A program made the translations under genes and the position numbers. From JAFNAG01 sp050011535 (lineage in GTDB: Bacteria; Acidobacteriota; UBA6911), in NCBI GenBank assembly GCA_050011535.1, contig JBEKIX010000006.1, positions 1 to 64,000 on the forward strand: a stretch of DNA of 64,000 bases, written 5' to 3'. The notes under the pieces were generated by a model. That model ran no database searches. It saw only the letters and a list, made by a program, of their open reading frames with translations, and had not been told where the DNA came from. Below are positions 44,345 through 52,620 of the stretch, one piece after another (position 1 is the stretch's first letter; every line of letters begins with the position of its first letter).

Positions 44345-45037
44345 ATGGAAGAGAATCAACCGGCGCGCGCCTTCGCGCATGCCGAGCATTCCTATGACGG
44401 AGGATTTTTCGGCGTGGTCGGCGACAGCCAATCCTATTTGAACCTCATTTACCTCCTGCTGTCCTTCCCCCTGGGAGTTTTCTATTTCGTTTTTCTCGTG
44501 ACCTGTTTGTCGCTCGGATTCGGCCTGGTCATTATTGGGATCGGGCTCATCATTCTGCTCTTCACCCTGGCCGCGATGCGCGGCTTTGCGGCCATGGAAC
44601 GGCAGCTTGGAATCTGGCTGTTGGATGCGCGCATACCCCCGACGCCTCCCGGCCCTGAACTCCTGCGGCATCCCTTGCAGGCCCTCAAAAAATATGTCAT
44701 CGATCCCTATACGTGGAGAAGCTTCGCCTATCTGCTCATTAAATTCCCCTTTGCGATTGCCGTGTTCGTAATCACTGTTTTCTTGACGAGCTTGTCGGCG
44801 GCCCTTCTTTTCGCGCCCCTGTTTTATCGTTATGCGCCGCTTCACATTCTGGCTTGGCGCATTTCCAGTGCACAGGGAGCACTTCTGTGTGCCGCGGTCG
44901 GTCTAATCCTGTCGGTGTGCACACTTCATGTTGTGAATCTCCTGGCCGCGGGCTGGCGCGCGTTTGCTGTCTGGACACTTACGTGTTCGCAAGTGGGGAA
45001 GATGGAGCTGCGTGCCGGGCCGGTCGTGATTCCGTGA
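44345..45037 (+). CDS. Putative sensor-domain membrane protein
   Basis: A 230-residue integral membrane protein. Residues about 30-95 contain two long hydrophobic helices (YLNLIYLLLSFPLGVFYFVF, LGFGLVIIGIGLIILLFTLA), then a cytoplasmic or extracellular linker, and residues about 125-215 contain two more pairs. The layout matches the 'putative sensor' domain found upstream of histidine kinases in other genomes, but no kinase is fused or adjacent here. GGAGG is 6 nt before the ATG. Divergent from truA with a 148 bp spacer. Function unknown. Confidence 0.7.
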   Translation: MEENQPARAFAHAEHSYDGGFFGVVGDSQSYLNLIYLLLSFPLGVFYFVFLVTCLSLGFGLVIIGIGLIILLFTLAAMRGFAAMERQLGIWLLDARIPPTPPGPELLRHPLQALKKYVIDPYTWRSFAYLLIKFPFAIAVFVITVFLTSLSAALLFAPLFYRYAPLHILAWRISSAQGALLCAAVGLILSVCTLHVVNLLAAGWRAFAVWTLTCSQVGKMELRAGPVVIP

Positions 45038-45043
45038 CAGCCC

Positions 45044-45235
45044 CTAAGGCATCTCTTCGTCCTTTTTCGCGTGGATCACTGTCTTGACGGCAAGTATGGC
45101 CAGGAAACACAGGACTGCGCCGCGTAGAATTCCGTCCAACGCAACCGCCCCAATCAACGCGAGGCCGGCATAACAGCCCAGGGCAATGGCGAGACGCCGG
45201 TTTGTTGGAGTCAGCTTCTTTAGCGAGAGATTCAA
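45044..45235 (-). CDS. Small membrane protein, hypothetical
   Basis: About 63 residues with two hydrophobic stretches (LAIALGCYAGLALIGAVALD and LRGAVLCFLAILAVKTVI) and a charged C-terminus (HAKKDEEMP). The start is uncertain: TTG at 45235 or GTG at 45310, since no in-frame ATG exists. It overlaps nothing and converges on the sensor-domain gene by 6 bp. It resembles no family I can name. Confidence 0.45.
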   Translation of the reverse strand: MNLSLKKLTPTNRRLAIALGCYAGLALIGAVALDGILRGAVLCFLAILAVKTVIHAKKDEEMP

Positions 45236-45373
45236 TGGCCAATCCCACGAAACGGCTGCATGAAGGTCACATCGAAGGCCCGGTGCAGACCTGCGCTTCG
45301 ACGTACACAACTATACTAATGCAAGCTGGGATTGGCCGTCACGGGCTTTCCACTCATTCGTCCCGGGAATCAG

Positions 45374-45500
45374 GTAATTGTTTGGCGTTTTTCTGAGATT
45401 CGGATCGTATGATCCAAAGGCAGGACAAACCTCAAGAATCTCGAAGAGGCGCCGGCATCTGCGGCCCTGAACGGGCCGGCGCTCCGCCGCGGAATCAGGG
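45374..45500. repeat. Foldback repeat element, copy E (partial)
   Basis: It starts GTAATTGTTTGGCGTTTTTC and continues through ATCGTATGATCC and ACAAACCTCAAGAATCTCGA into a GC-rich centre (GGCGCCGGC). Read in this direction it aligns with the reverse complement of the right half of copy D. It lies between the small membrane ORF and the response-regulator gene. Confidence 0.7.
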
Positions 45501-45518
45501 AGCCGTGTCGGGCAGAAC

Positions 45519-45917
45519 CTACTGGGTGGGAGGCGCTCCAGCGGCGTCGAATAAACCGTGGATCATTTGAATCAGCGGCTCGCCGAATTTGTCCTTCGTG
45601 ATGAATCCATCGGCGCCGACCATCTCGGACATGGCGCGATAGGCACGCTGATCGTGCAGAGTGAGGATGATGACGCGCGGCGGGTTAGGCTGCTTCTTGA
45701 TTTGGCTCGTGGCCTGCAAGCCGCTCATGCCCGGCAACGTCAGGTCCATCAGGACCAGATCCGGATGGAGATTATCCACCTGGGCGATGGCGCGCTCTCC
45801 CGACGTGGCACTACCCACGATTGTGAATTCGGGTTGCAGGGCAAGGAAGCGCGACTCCAATTCCAGAAAATGCACGCTGTCGTCGACCAACAGCACCTTG
45901 ATTTCTGTTCCTGCCAC
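45519..45917 (-). CDS. Response regulator receiver-domain protein (single domain)
   Basis: A 132-residue CheY-like protein. The receiver landmarks are all present: acidic pair in KVLLVDDSVHFLELE, phosphoacceptor Asp in PDLVLMDLTLPGMSG, Thr/Ser in VIILTLHDQRA, and Lys in ADGFITKDKFGEP. There is no output domain; after the receiver only about 15 residues remain. The sequence is most like receivers of NarL-type regulators, so it may be a truncated or stand-alone receiver. No kinase is adjacent, so the partner is unknown. Confidence 0.88.
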   Translation of the reverse strand: MAGTEIKVLLVDDSVHFLELESRFLALQPEFTIVGSATSGERAIAQVDNLHPDLVLMDLTLPGMSGLQATSQIKKQPNPPRVIILTLHDQRAYRAMSEMVGADGFITKDKFGEPLIQMIHGLFDAAGAPPTQ

Positions 45918-46380
45918 TGGAGTTTCTCCATCAACGATCGTTGCAGCGTGCCTGCCTTAGCTGCGGATGTCCGACGACGAGATGCACCTGTACGTCGTCT
46001 ATCCAGTACCACGTCTTTGAGTCTTATCGCAATCAGGGAAAACACCCCGGAATACTGGCAAAACCCCTAGTCTCTTACAGTCACTGCCGTAGACGAATCG
46101 TCATGCATGGGCGATTTCGCACCGGACCTCCCCGGCAGATTCCCGCGTCGAGATCGTAAAACAATCCTGTTGAATAATGATTTTCTTATCTGTATATTCG
46201 GATCGCCCCATCCGGTGTTTGCTTTTGCGTTCCAAGCGCCACCGCAGACTCTTGGCTTGGGCGTGGCGTTTGCCGTCTGGATCCCGCGTACGAGCGCCAA
46301 TAATTAGGGAAGGAGATCCGACAACACCCCTGCTGGCGCAGGAACGCAATAAGCAGGCACAAGTATCATACAGAGGAAAA
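45918..46380. other. Non-coding spacer with probable cold-shock leader
   Basis: 463 bp between the receiver gene and the cold-shock gene. I find no convincing gene. The 100-200 bp before the cold-shock ATG probably encode its 5' untranslated leader, since such leaders are usually long and structured. Open frames here are short and lack family similarity. Confidence 0.45.
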
Positions 46381-46584
46381 ATGAAAGAACAGGGCACTGT
46401 CAAGTGGTTCAACAACGAAAAGGGCTATGGTTTCATCAAACGAGCATCCGGCGATGACGTCTTCGTCCATCACTCTGCAATCCAGGCCTCCGGATTCAAA
46501 TCACTCAGCGAAGGCGACCAGGTCGAATTCGTTGTTGCGAAAGGCCCCAAGGGTCTGCAGGCGCAGGAAGTCGTGAAACTCTAA
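46381..46584 (+). CDS. Cold-shock domain protein
   Basis: A 67-residue OB-fold protein that binds single-stranded RNA and DNA. It has both RNP motifs: KGYGFIKRA (RNP1) and DVFVHHSAI (RNP2), in the usual GTVKWFNNEKGYGFI context, and normal CspA length. AGAGG precedes the ATG by 4 nt; the upstream-extended frame is not real. A GC-rich hairpin follows the stop codon immediately. Confidence 0.97.
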   Translation: MKEQGTVKWFNNEKGYGFIKRASGDDVFVHHSAIQASGFKSLSEGDQVEFVVAKGPKGLQAQEVVKL

Positions 46585-46612
46585 GGGGACTCGCCTGGAA
46601 AAGACGAGCCCC
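46585..46612 (+). terminator. Terminator-like hairpin after the cold-shock gene
   Basis: GGGGACTCG and CGAGCCCC form a stem with one bulged A around a CCTGGAAAAGA loop, starting directly after the stop codon. The downstream T-run is weak (CATCATTTGTTTT). Confidence 0.65.
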
Positions 46613-46703
46613 GCCATCATTTGTTTTCCGCCGAGTCTCCCTCTAACCGTAACGATCACAATCGCCGGCAAAGGATCTCAGGCGGGGAGTTTGTCTACGC
46701 AAA

Positions 46704-47621
46704 ATGGAGTCAGGTCTCGAACGCCGATCTTCTCACGCTGAACGCGGGTGTTCGGGGTCTGGCCCATTGCCGAGGCGCCCTTACGGAAAAGGCGTAAGCC
46801 TCTCCATCATCGGACTGGGCGGCATGGCTCTGGCAGGGATGAGCAGGGATCATGCAAATCGCCTGGTTGCCCACGCCATAGCGCGCGGTGTGAACTACTT
46901 CGATGTTGCCCCCTCCTACGGCGACGGTTCAGCCGAAGAGATGCTCGGTGCCGCACTCGGATCCCACCGGGACACCGTATTCCTCGCAAGCAAGACCCTC
47001 AAACGCAGCGCGGAGGATGCCCGCCTCGACCTCGAGCAGTCACTGCGCCGTCTGCGCCGCGGCCACATCGACCTCTTCCAGTTTCATGCCGTCAATAAAG
47101 CGGAAGACGTGCGCAGAATCCTCGCTCCTGACGGGGCAGCGGAGGCCGTCCTGCGCGCCAGGGATCAGGGATTGGTCCGTTTTCTGGGTTTCTCCTCTCA
47201 TTCGGTGCCGGTTGCGCTGACTCTTCTGGATCTCTTTGCCTTTGACTCCATCCTCTTTCCTGTCAATTTCGTTTGCTATGCACGAGGAAACTTCGGGCCT
47301 CAGGTCGTGGAGAAGGCGCGGGCGCGCGGAGTAACTTGCCTGGCGATCAAGTCGCTGTCGTGGTCTCCATGGCGCCCGGGAGAGCTCCGCAAATATCCAA
47401 ATTGCTGGTATCGGCCGCTCGAAGATCCAGCGATGGCGCGGCTGGCCCTTCGCTTCACTTTGTCGGAGGAGATATGCGCTCTCCTGCCTCCCGGAGATGA
47501 GCGCTTGGTTCGTATGGCTCTCGATCTGGCCGAGGATTTCCAACCGATCACCGTTCAGGAACGGCAGGAACTTTTTGAAAAAGCGCGAGGCATGAAGCCG
47601 ATCATGACGGCGAAGAAGTAA
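46704..47621 (+). CDS. Aldo/keto reductase family oxidoreductase
   Basis: A 305-residue (or shorter) TIM-barrel NADPH-dependent reductase. The catalytic tetrad is recognisable: Asp and Tyr in NYFDVAPSYGDGSAEEML, Lys in FLASKTLKR, and His in IDLFQFHAVNK. The N-terminal 28 residues before PYGKGVSLSIIGLGG are not family-like, so the true start may be downstream, but no good ATG with Shine-Dalgarno is seen. The C-terminus is short (FEKARGMKPIMTAKK). The TAA stop coincides with the left end of a foldback repeat. Substrate unknown. Confidence 0.85.
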   Translation: MESGLERRSSHAERGCSGSGPLPRRPYGKGVSLSIIGLGGMALAGMSRDHANRLVAHAIARGVNYFDVAPSYGDGSAEEMLGAALGSHRDTVFLASKTLKRSAEDARLDLEQSLRRLRRGHIDLFQFHAVNKAEDVRRILAPDGAAEAVLRARDQGLVRFLGFSSHSVPVALTLLDLFAFDSILFPVNFVCYARGNFGPQVVEKARARGVTCLAIKSLSWSPWRPGELRKYPNCWYRPLEDPAMARLALRFTLSEEICALLPPGDERLVRMALDLAEDFQPITVQERQELFEKARGMKPIMTAKK

Positions 47622-47823
47622 TTTTTAGCCGCAGCAACAAGGATTTGGTGTCCCCGGAATAGAGACAGAACCAACCTCCAAGGCTCAAAAAACGCGAAGA
47701 GCCTCCAAGGAAGCTGATCGGATCGGAATCCGACCCCTCTTGGAGGCTCTTTGAGTACTTTGAGCCTTGGAGGTTCGCGTTGGCGTCCGGTCATGCGATC
47801 CGGTTCTCAAAAAAGCTAAACTA
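47618..47823. repeat. Foldback repeat element, copy F (between two convergent stop codons)
   Basis: The left end GTAATTTTTAGCCGCAGCAA begins on the last base of the final Lys codon of the aldo/keto reductase and supplies its TAA. The right end GCTAAACTAC contains the TAG (CTA) stop of the threonine dehydrogenase on the other strand. The internal arms at 47673-47708 and 47740-47775 are complementary over about 31 of 36 positions. The element thus spans the entire space between the two genes. Confidence 0.85.
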
Positions 47824-48783
47824 CGCGAGGCGCGCCTGTAGGTGCGAGAGCATGTCTTGCGTCATGGCTTCCATGTCCCACTGTGGTTTCCATCCCCAGT
47901 CCTCACGGGCCGCGGAGTCGTCGATGGAACGAGGCCATGAGTCCGCGATCGCTTGGTGATAATCAGGTGCGTAACTCACTTCGAAGCGCGGCAGGTGCTT
48001 CTGGATGCAGCGAGCCAGCTCGCCGGCGCTGAAGCTCATAGCCGCGAGATTGTAATTGGAGTGGTGCCGGAGCCGGGAAAAATCAGCTTCGGCGAGCTGG
48101 ATGGTGCCGCGGATTGCATCCGGCATATACATCATCGGGAGGACCGTGTTCTCTTTGACGAAGCAGGCATATTTCCCTTTTGCGACCGCGTCATAAAAGA
48201 TCGCGACTGCGTAATCGGTGGTGCCCCCGCCCGGCGGTGTTTCGTAGGAGATGAGCCCCGGGTAGCGCAGGCCGCGCACGTCCAATCCGAAGTGTTCCAC
48301 ATAGTAATCCGCGAGCAGCTCTCCGCACACCTTGGTGATACCGTACATCGTCGAAGGCCGCAGAATGGAATCTTGCGGGGTGTTTTCCGAGGGTGCGCCT
48401 TTTCCCCAGACGGCGATGGAACTGGGGATGATGATGCGTGCCATCTTACGGCGTACTCCCAGTTCGAGAATGTTGAGAGTGCCGTCCATGTTCACCTGCC
48501 AGCACAGGTGGGGCTTCTTTTCTCCGGAGGCTGAGAGAATTGCAGCCAGGTGGAAAACGGTATCTATGTCGTATTGGCGGATCACTTGATCAAGCGCTTC
48601 AATGTCCATGACGTCGACTGTGCGAAACGGGTCACCCGCTTTTTGCTTGTCGAGCGGCTGCGGGCGGCAATCCGTGGCGATGACGTTCTCCGTCCCGTAC
48701 TTCCCGCGGAGAGCGATGATGAGCTCCGATCCAATCTGCCCCAGGGCGCCGGTGACCATGATCTTCCTGATCTCTCTTCTCAC
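47821..48783 (-). CDS. L-threonine 3-dehydrogenase, NAD-dependent epimerase type
   Basis: A 320-residue extended short-chain dehydrogenase. Rossmann motif KIMVTGALGQIGSELIIAL, then FHLAAILSASGEK, catalytic Tyr-Lys in STMYGITKVCGELL, RYPGLISYETPPGGGTTDYA and the C-terminal SWPRSIDDSAAREDWGWKPQ. The last two blocks are typical of the SDR-type threonine dehydrogenases that form 2-amino-3-ketobutyrate. The partner glycine C-acetyltransferase is not adjacent. GTG start with GGAGGAG 8 nt upstream; ATG at 48759 is an alternative. Confidence 0.87.
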   Translation of the reverse strand: MRREIRKIMVTGALGQIGSELIIALRGKYGTENVIATDCRPQPLDKQKAGDPFRTVDVMDIEALDQVIRQYDIDTVFHLAAILSASGEKKPHLCWQVNMDGTLNILELGVRRKMARIIIPSSIAVWGKGAPSENTPQDSILRPSTMYGITKVCGELLADYYVEHFGLDVRGLRYPGLISYETPPGGGTTDYAVAIFYDAVAKGKYACFVKENTVLPMMYMPDAIRGTIQLAEADFSRLRHHSNYNLAAMSFSAGELARCIQKHLPRFEVSYAPDYHQAIADSWPRSIDDSAAREDWGWKPQWDMEAMTQDMLSHLQARLA

Positions 48784-48990
48784 CGATAAATCTCCTCCTC
48801 GATTCCCGCAACGGCCGAAGGATCGAGCATTCGTAGGATGAAATGAATTAGGATGCCGGAAACGCCGCGCGCATAAATCCTGCCGTCGGCCGCGGCAACG
48901 GAGTAGTATAGTGCCGTTGCGATGCCTGTCAAGCCAAACGCACAGCCAGCTTCGATGCAGACAGTGACAAGCCTCGCAAGGGCGAAACAG

Positions 48991-49222
48991 CTACAGCCCG
49001 GGGGCAACGTTCAATCGAGGTTCACCCAGACTGACCTTACCTGGGAATGCGCCATCGAAAACGGTCGGTCCTACAAAGAAACCACGTTCGACCGCGCGTC
49101 CTCCCTCCAGGACGGGCCGCGCTCCTTCGTTCTTTCCGATTTGGACATAGCCGAGGACGCGATCCATCTGAGTCCTGGAGATCAAAGGGCCCAGCCACGT
49201 CTTCGGATGAAGCGGCAAAAGA
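48991..49222 (-). pseudogene. Aldehyde dehydrogenase remnant
   Basis: In one frame the text GPLISRTQMDRVLGYVQIGK followed by NEGARPVLEGGRAVERGFFV and GPTVFDG is an unmistakable internal piece of an aldehyde dehydrogenase. Both ends are lost: upstream sequence is not ALDH-like, and after FDGAFPG the match ends and a TAG stop follows. The whole 48,784-49,313 interval (530 bp) otherwise holds no gene I can support, and appears to be decayed sequence between the threonine dehydrogenase and tRNA-Lys. Confidence 0.7.
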
Positions 49223-49313
49223 CTTTTGCACGCTTGGCGGCTGAAAGTGCCTTTTCAATCAAACGTGATCGTGTTACCCTAATGGCCGCTGTAACGCACC
49301 AGTCCAGCAGGGT

Positions 49314-49389
<76 letters not shown>

Positions 49390-49683
49390 ATAAACTCAAC
49401 AACTTGCCGAAAGCCCCAAAATCGCAAAAACTCTCTTGGCACTCCATCTTGCTCGGAAGTCTCGCAGGATTGGAAGGAGAAGCAAGACAAGCATAACTGC
49501 CTTCGCGGTACTATTCACTCTCCTGGGCCACGCATCCTGCTCGTCACAGAGAATGTCCGAAATGGTGAGAAAAACGAGGAACCCGCAAACCTTTACGAAT
49601 TGTATAGTGCGCATGAGACCAAATGCCTTGCTTCGACTATGTTTTGCAGAAACCCCCTGAGTCGCTGTAATATTTAGAAAAAC
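49390..49683. other. Spacer after tRNA-Lys, no gene seen
   Basis: About 294 bp between tRNA-Lys and the glycosyltransferase gene. Short open frames exist on both strands but none is convincing. No duplicate of the tRNA 3' end was noticed, so no evidence for an integrated element. Confidence 0.4.
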
Positions 49684-51081
49684 ATGAATACCAGGGTGCA
49701 GGAGATAATCTTTGGTGGAACCAGCCGCCTCACCGAGATATTTCCGGTGTTTGGAGCGCGAGCACTGGATGCGACGTTTCGCGGGATCGGCGGGAGTCCT
49801 GCGTTGTCGGCAATGTTCGATCGGTACAACCGGAAAGTCATGAAAAGAGTGAAGGAGTTCCGGCGCTTCCTCGTCGTGCCGGACATCCATATCGGAGATG
49901 CGGCACTGGCCCAGTCAACACTCACAGCCATACACGACTTTTTCCCAGATGCCGAGATCGATTATGCGATAAACAAGATGGTAGCCCCGATCATCGAGGG
50001 GAATCCCGATGCAGCCCGGATCTTACCATTATTCTCTAACGACCGATTCCCATCCTCAACTGAGATCGGGACTCTCCAGGAAATCATCCGGAAGGGCCGG
50101 TATGACTTGTGTCTGATGCTGTGCCCCTTCATGAGGCATAAGCATCTGGTTGATTCCCGGCAACCGTCTGTCAGTTTGCTGTCCCATAGCGCCACGATCC
50201 TGCGCAACGAGAACGATCCCAACCTCATCAACCACTTTAGTTATCAGGAGTATCTGTTTGTTCGTGGAGTGCTTTCGATGGTGGCGAAACCGGTCCGGGA
50301 GGATTCCTTCAGGGGTGTCCGGACAACGTACTCCGATGATGCTATAGAAAATGCCTCGGCATTTTACAGGGACGCAGGGTTGTCACCTCGTATACCAATT
50401 ATCATGTACAATCCGGATAGCGCCTGCAAATACAATATGATGCCGTTCGTGAACCAAGCCGCACTACTTCAGCAGATCGCCGGGGATACAATCGACGAAA
50501 CCAGAATCCTGCTGGGGGAAGGTAACACCGAGGCCGGCATAGGGGCCAGATTGCTTGATTCAGTTCCATCAGAGCTTCGCTCCAAGATCCGCATCATTCC
50601 AAAGAGCATGCGCCTCGAAGTCTACTCGGCTCTCATTGATTTTGCCGACGTGTTTGTGAGCGGCGACACCGGTCCTTTACATCTGGCTGCGTCGCGAAGA
50701 TACTCTCGTACCGGGAACCATCAGTTCCGGAACCGAACAGCGGTCTTGTCCTTTTTCGGCGCGACGATGCCTCGCATGTCGGGCTACGACTCGTTTCAGT
50801 CGGGCTTCCTCCCTTCGAATCAGGATGCGCCATCCTGGTGCTATCAGGCGGGAAGTCGCTGCCGCAACATTACGTGTCTCAACAAGATGTTTAAGACATG
50901 TAAAAATGTGCTGTGTTTCGAACATGTCGACGTCAACGGCCTGGCGACATTGGTCGCATCGTACGTCAACGGACTTTTTCAGCAAACACCTGCGGTTTGG
51001 CAAATTCATTTGCCCGGACACATGACGCCGAACCAGCGAAACGCGGAGACTCCAAGGGATCTTTCCAGAGCCGCAATCTGA
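49684..51081 (+). CDS. Glycosyltransferase family 9 (heptosyltransferase-like) protein
   Basis: A 465-residue GT-B glycosyltransferase-like protein. The C-terminal donor-binding signature is FADVFVSGDTGPLHLAASRR, typical of GT9 (ADP-heptose) enzymes, and the N-terminal domain has FLVVPDIHIGDAALAQSTL and FPDAEIDYAINKMVAPIIEG in the normal order. It is about 100 residues longer than WaaC/WaaF, with an N-terminal extension (residues 1-60) and a Cys-rich segment near the end (SWCYQAGSRCRNITCLNKMFKTCKNVLC). No Shine-Dalgarno is evident before the ATG. A role in LPS core or another surface glycan is inferred. Confidence 0.8.
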   Translation: MNTRVQEIIFGGTSRLTEIFPVFGARALDATFRGIGGSPALSAMFDRYNRKVMKRVKEFRRFLVVPDIHIGDAALAQSTLTAIHDFFPDAEIDYAINKMVAPIIEGNPDAARILPLFSNDRFPSSTEIGTLQEIIRKGRYDLCLMLCPFMRHKHLVDSRQPSVSLLSHSATILRNENDPNLINHFSYQEYLFVRGVLSMVAKPVREDSFRGVRTTYSDDAIENASAFYRDAGLSPRIPIIMYNPDSACKYNMMPFVNQAALLQQIAGDTIDETRILLGEGNTEAGIGARLLDSVPSELRSKIRIIPKSMRLEVYSALIDFADVFVSGDTGPLHLAASRRYSRTGNHQFRNRTAVLSFFGATMPRMSGYDSFQSGFLPSNQDAPSWCYQAGSRCRNITCLNKMFKTCKNVLCFEHVDVNGLATLVASYVNGLFQQTPAVWQIHLPGHMTPNQRNAETPRDLSRAAI

Positions 51082-51109
51082 CATCCAACCTCATTTCGAG
51101 AGAACAGAG

Positions 51110-52546
51110 ATGAACATGAAACGAGTCGCATTTTTCCTGTTTTCCATCCTGCCGCTAACTTTGAGCGCAACCGCGCAACGACCGGATCCCGGGGCACAGG
51201 TTATCGAAGGGATTGAAGCCAAGCGGCAAGCTTATGCCGATGTGGCGCTGCAAATCTGGAAATTTGCCGAAACCGGGTACCAGGAAACGAAGAGCAGTGC
51301 TCTGCTTGAGGCCAGGTTGGCCGAGGCTGGTTTTACAGTGCAAAAGGGCGTTGCCGACATTCCTACGGCATTTGTCGCGAGCTATGGCAGCGGCAGGCCA
51401 ATCGTCGCTTTTATCGGTGAGTACGACGCTCTGCCTGGGCTCTCCCAGGAGGCCCAACCTGAGAAGAAACCCGTCGCAGCGGGCGCCCCGGGCCACGGCT
51501 GCGGACACAACCTGCTCGGGACCGCGGCAATGGCTGCAGCCATTGGGGTGAAGGACTGGATGGCATCCGCGCATCGCGACGGCACCGTGCGCTTCTACGG
51601 GACGCCTGCCGAAGAGGGAGGCGAAGGCAAGATATACATGGTCCGGGCCGGCCTGTTCAAGGATGTAGACGTAGCCGTTTCCTGGCACCCGGGCGACAGC
51701 AACCAGGCAAGCGCCTCGAGCAACCTCGCCAACATCAGCGCCAAATTCAGGTTTCATGGCATTGCTGCCCATGCCGCAGCTGCGCCTGACAAGGGGCGCT
51801 CGGCGCTCCATGCCGTAGAAGCGATGGATATGATGGTTAATCTTATGCGCGAGAATGTTCCCCAGGAGACACGCATTCAATACATCATCACGAACGGGGG
51901 CGCGGCACCGAACGTCGTGCCTGATTTTGCCGAAGTTTACTACATAGCGCGGCATCCCGACATGCAGGTGCTCAATGGAATCTGGCAACGGATCACCGAC
52001 GCCGCCAAGGGAGCGGCGCTTGGGACGGGAACCACGACGGATCTGGAGATTATGGGAGGCGATTACAACATCCTGCCCAATGCTTATCTGGCAGGGCTGC
52101 AATACAAAAACCTACAGCGACTCGGCGGCATCAAATACACGGACGATGAGCGCAAATTTGCCGAGGCGCTGCGGCGGACGATGCTCGGGCCGGCGCTGCC
52201 GTTGGGATCCGAAGAGAAGATCCAGCCTCAGAGCTCGACCATCACCCCGGCATCCACAGACCTGGGCGACGTGAGTTGGAACGTGCCTACCATCGGACTT
52301 ACAACGGCGACCTGGGTGCCCGGCACATCCGCGCACACTTGGCAGGCGACGGCATGTGGCGGCATGACGATCGGGATCAAGGGGATGATGCTTGCTGCTA
52401 AGACCATGGCGCTGACCGGCGTCGATCTGTTCACCGACCCGGTGCACATTCAGAAAGCGCGCGCCGAATTTGAGCAGCGCCGCGGCAATGTCGTCTACAA
52501 GCCCATCATCGGCGATCGCAAGCCGCCCCTGGACTACCGCAAGTAG
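51110..52546 (+). CDS. M20 family amidohydrolase, AbgB-like, exported
   Basis: A 478-residue metallohydrolase with a signal peptide (MKRVAFFLFSILPLTLSATA). The zinc-binding segments are GAPGHGCGHNLLGTAAMAAA, YGTPAEEGGEGKIYMVRAG and SWHPGDSNQ, and the C-terminal GTSAHTWQATACGGMTIG holds the last His; this matches the aminobenzoyl-glutamate utilisation protein B subgroup. AGAG-type purine stretch precedes the ATG. AbgB is cytoplasmic in E. coli, so an exported form suggests cleavage of amide-linked amino acids outside the membrane. It begins 28 bp after the GT9-like gene. Confidence 0.88.
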   Translation: MNMKRVAFFLFSILPLTLSATAQRPDPGAQVIEGIEAKRQAYADVALQIWKFAETGYQETKSSALLEARLAEAGFTVQKGVADIPTAFVASYGSGRPIVAFIGEYDALPGLSQEAQPEKKPVAAGAPGHGCGHNLLGTAAMAAAIGVKDWMASAHRDGTVRFYGTPAEEGGEGKIYMVRAGLFKDVDVAVSWHPGDSNQASASSNLANISAKFRFHGIAAHAAAAPDKGRSALHAVEAMDMMVNLMRENVPQETRIQYIITNGGAAPNVVPDFAEVYYIARHPDMQVLNGIWQRITDAAKGAALGTGTTTDLEIMGGDYNILPNAYLAGLQYKNLQRLGGIKYTDDERKFAEALRRTMLGPALPLGSEEKIQPQSSTITPASTDLGDVSWNVPTIGLTTATWVPGTSAHTWQATACGGMTIGIKGMMLAAKTMALTGVDLFTDPVHIQKARAEFEQRRGNVVYKPIIGDRKPPLDYRK

Positions 52547-52620
52547 TAGTTTCAGGGACAAGCGCCGTATCATCGAAATTCTGCACGATTCCGCGGGAGG
52601 GTCGGACCCCAGACTCCTTT

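Noticed and set aside
47555..47794. Open frames through the foldback repeats, for example PRLKVLKEPPRGVGFRSDQL here and related SKAQRARRASKEA-type peptides at 12.6 and 55.1 kb
   Set aside because: The similar peptides arise only because the frames run through copies of the same DNA palindrome; they have no start signals and change frame and strand between copies.
48780..49007. Minus-strand frame with FGLTG...RIYARGVSG, vaguely like the C-terminal part of an aldehyde or pyrroline-5-carboxylate dehydrogenase
   Set aside because: The similarity is too scattered to claim; only the segment at 48991-49222 is a clear ALDH fragment.
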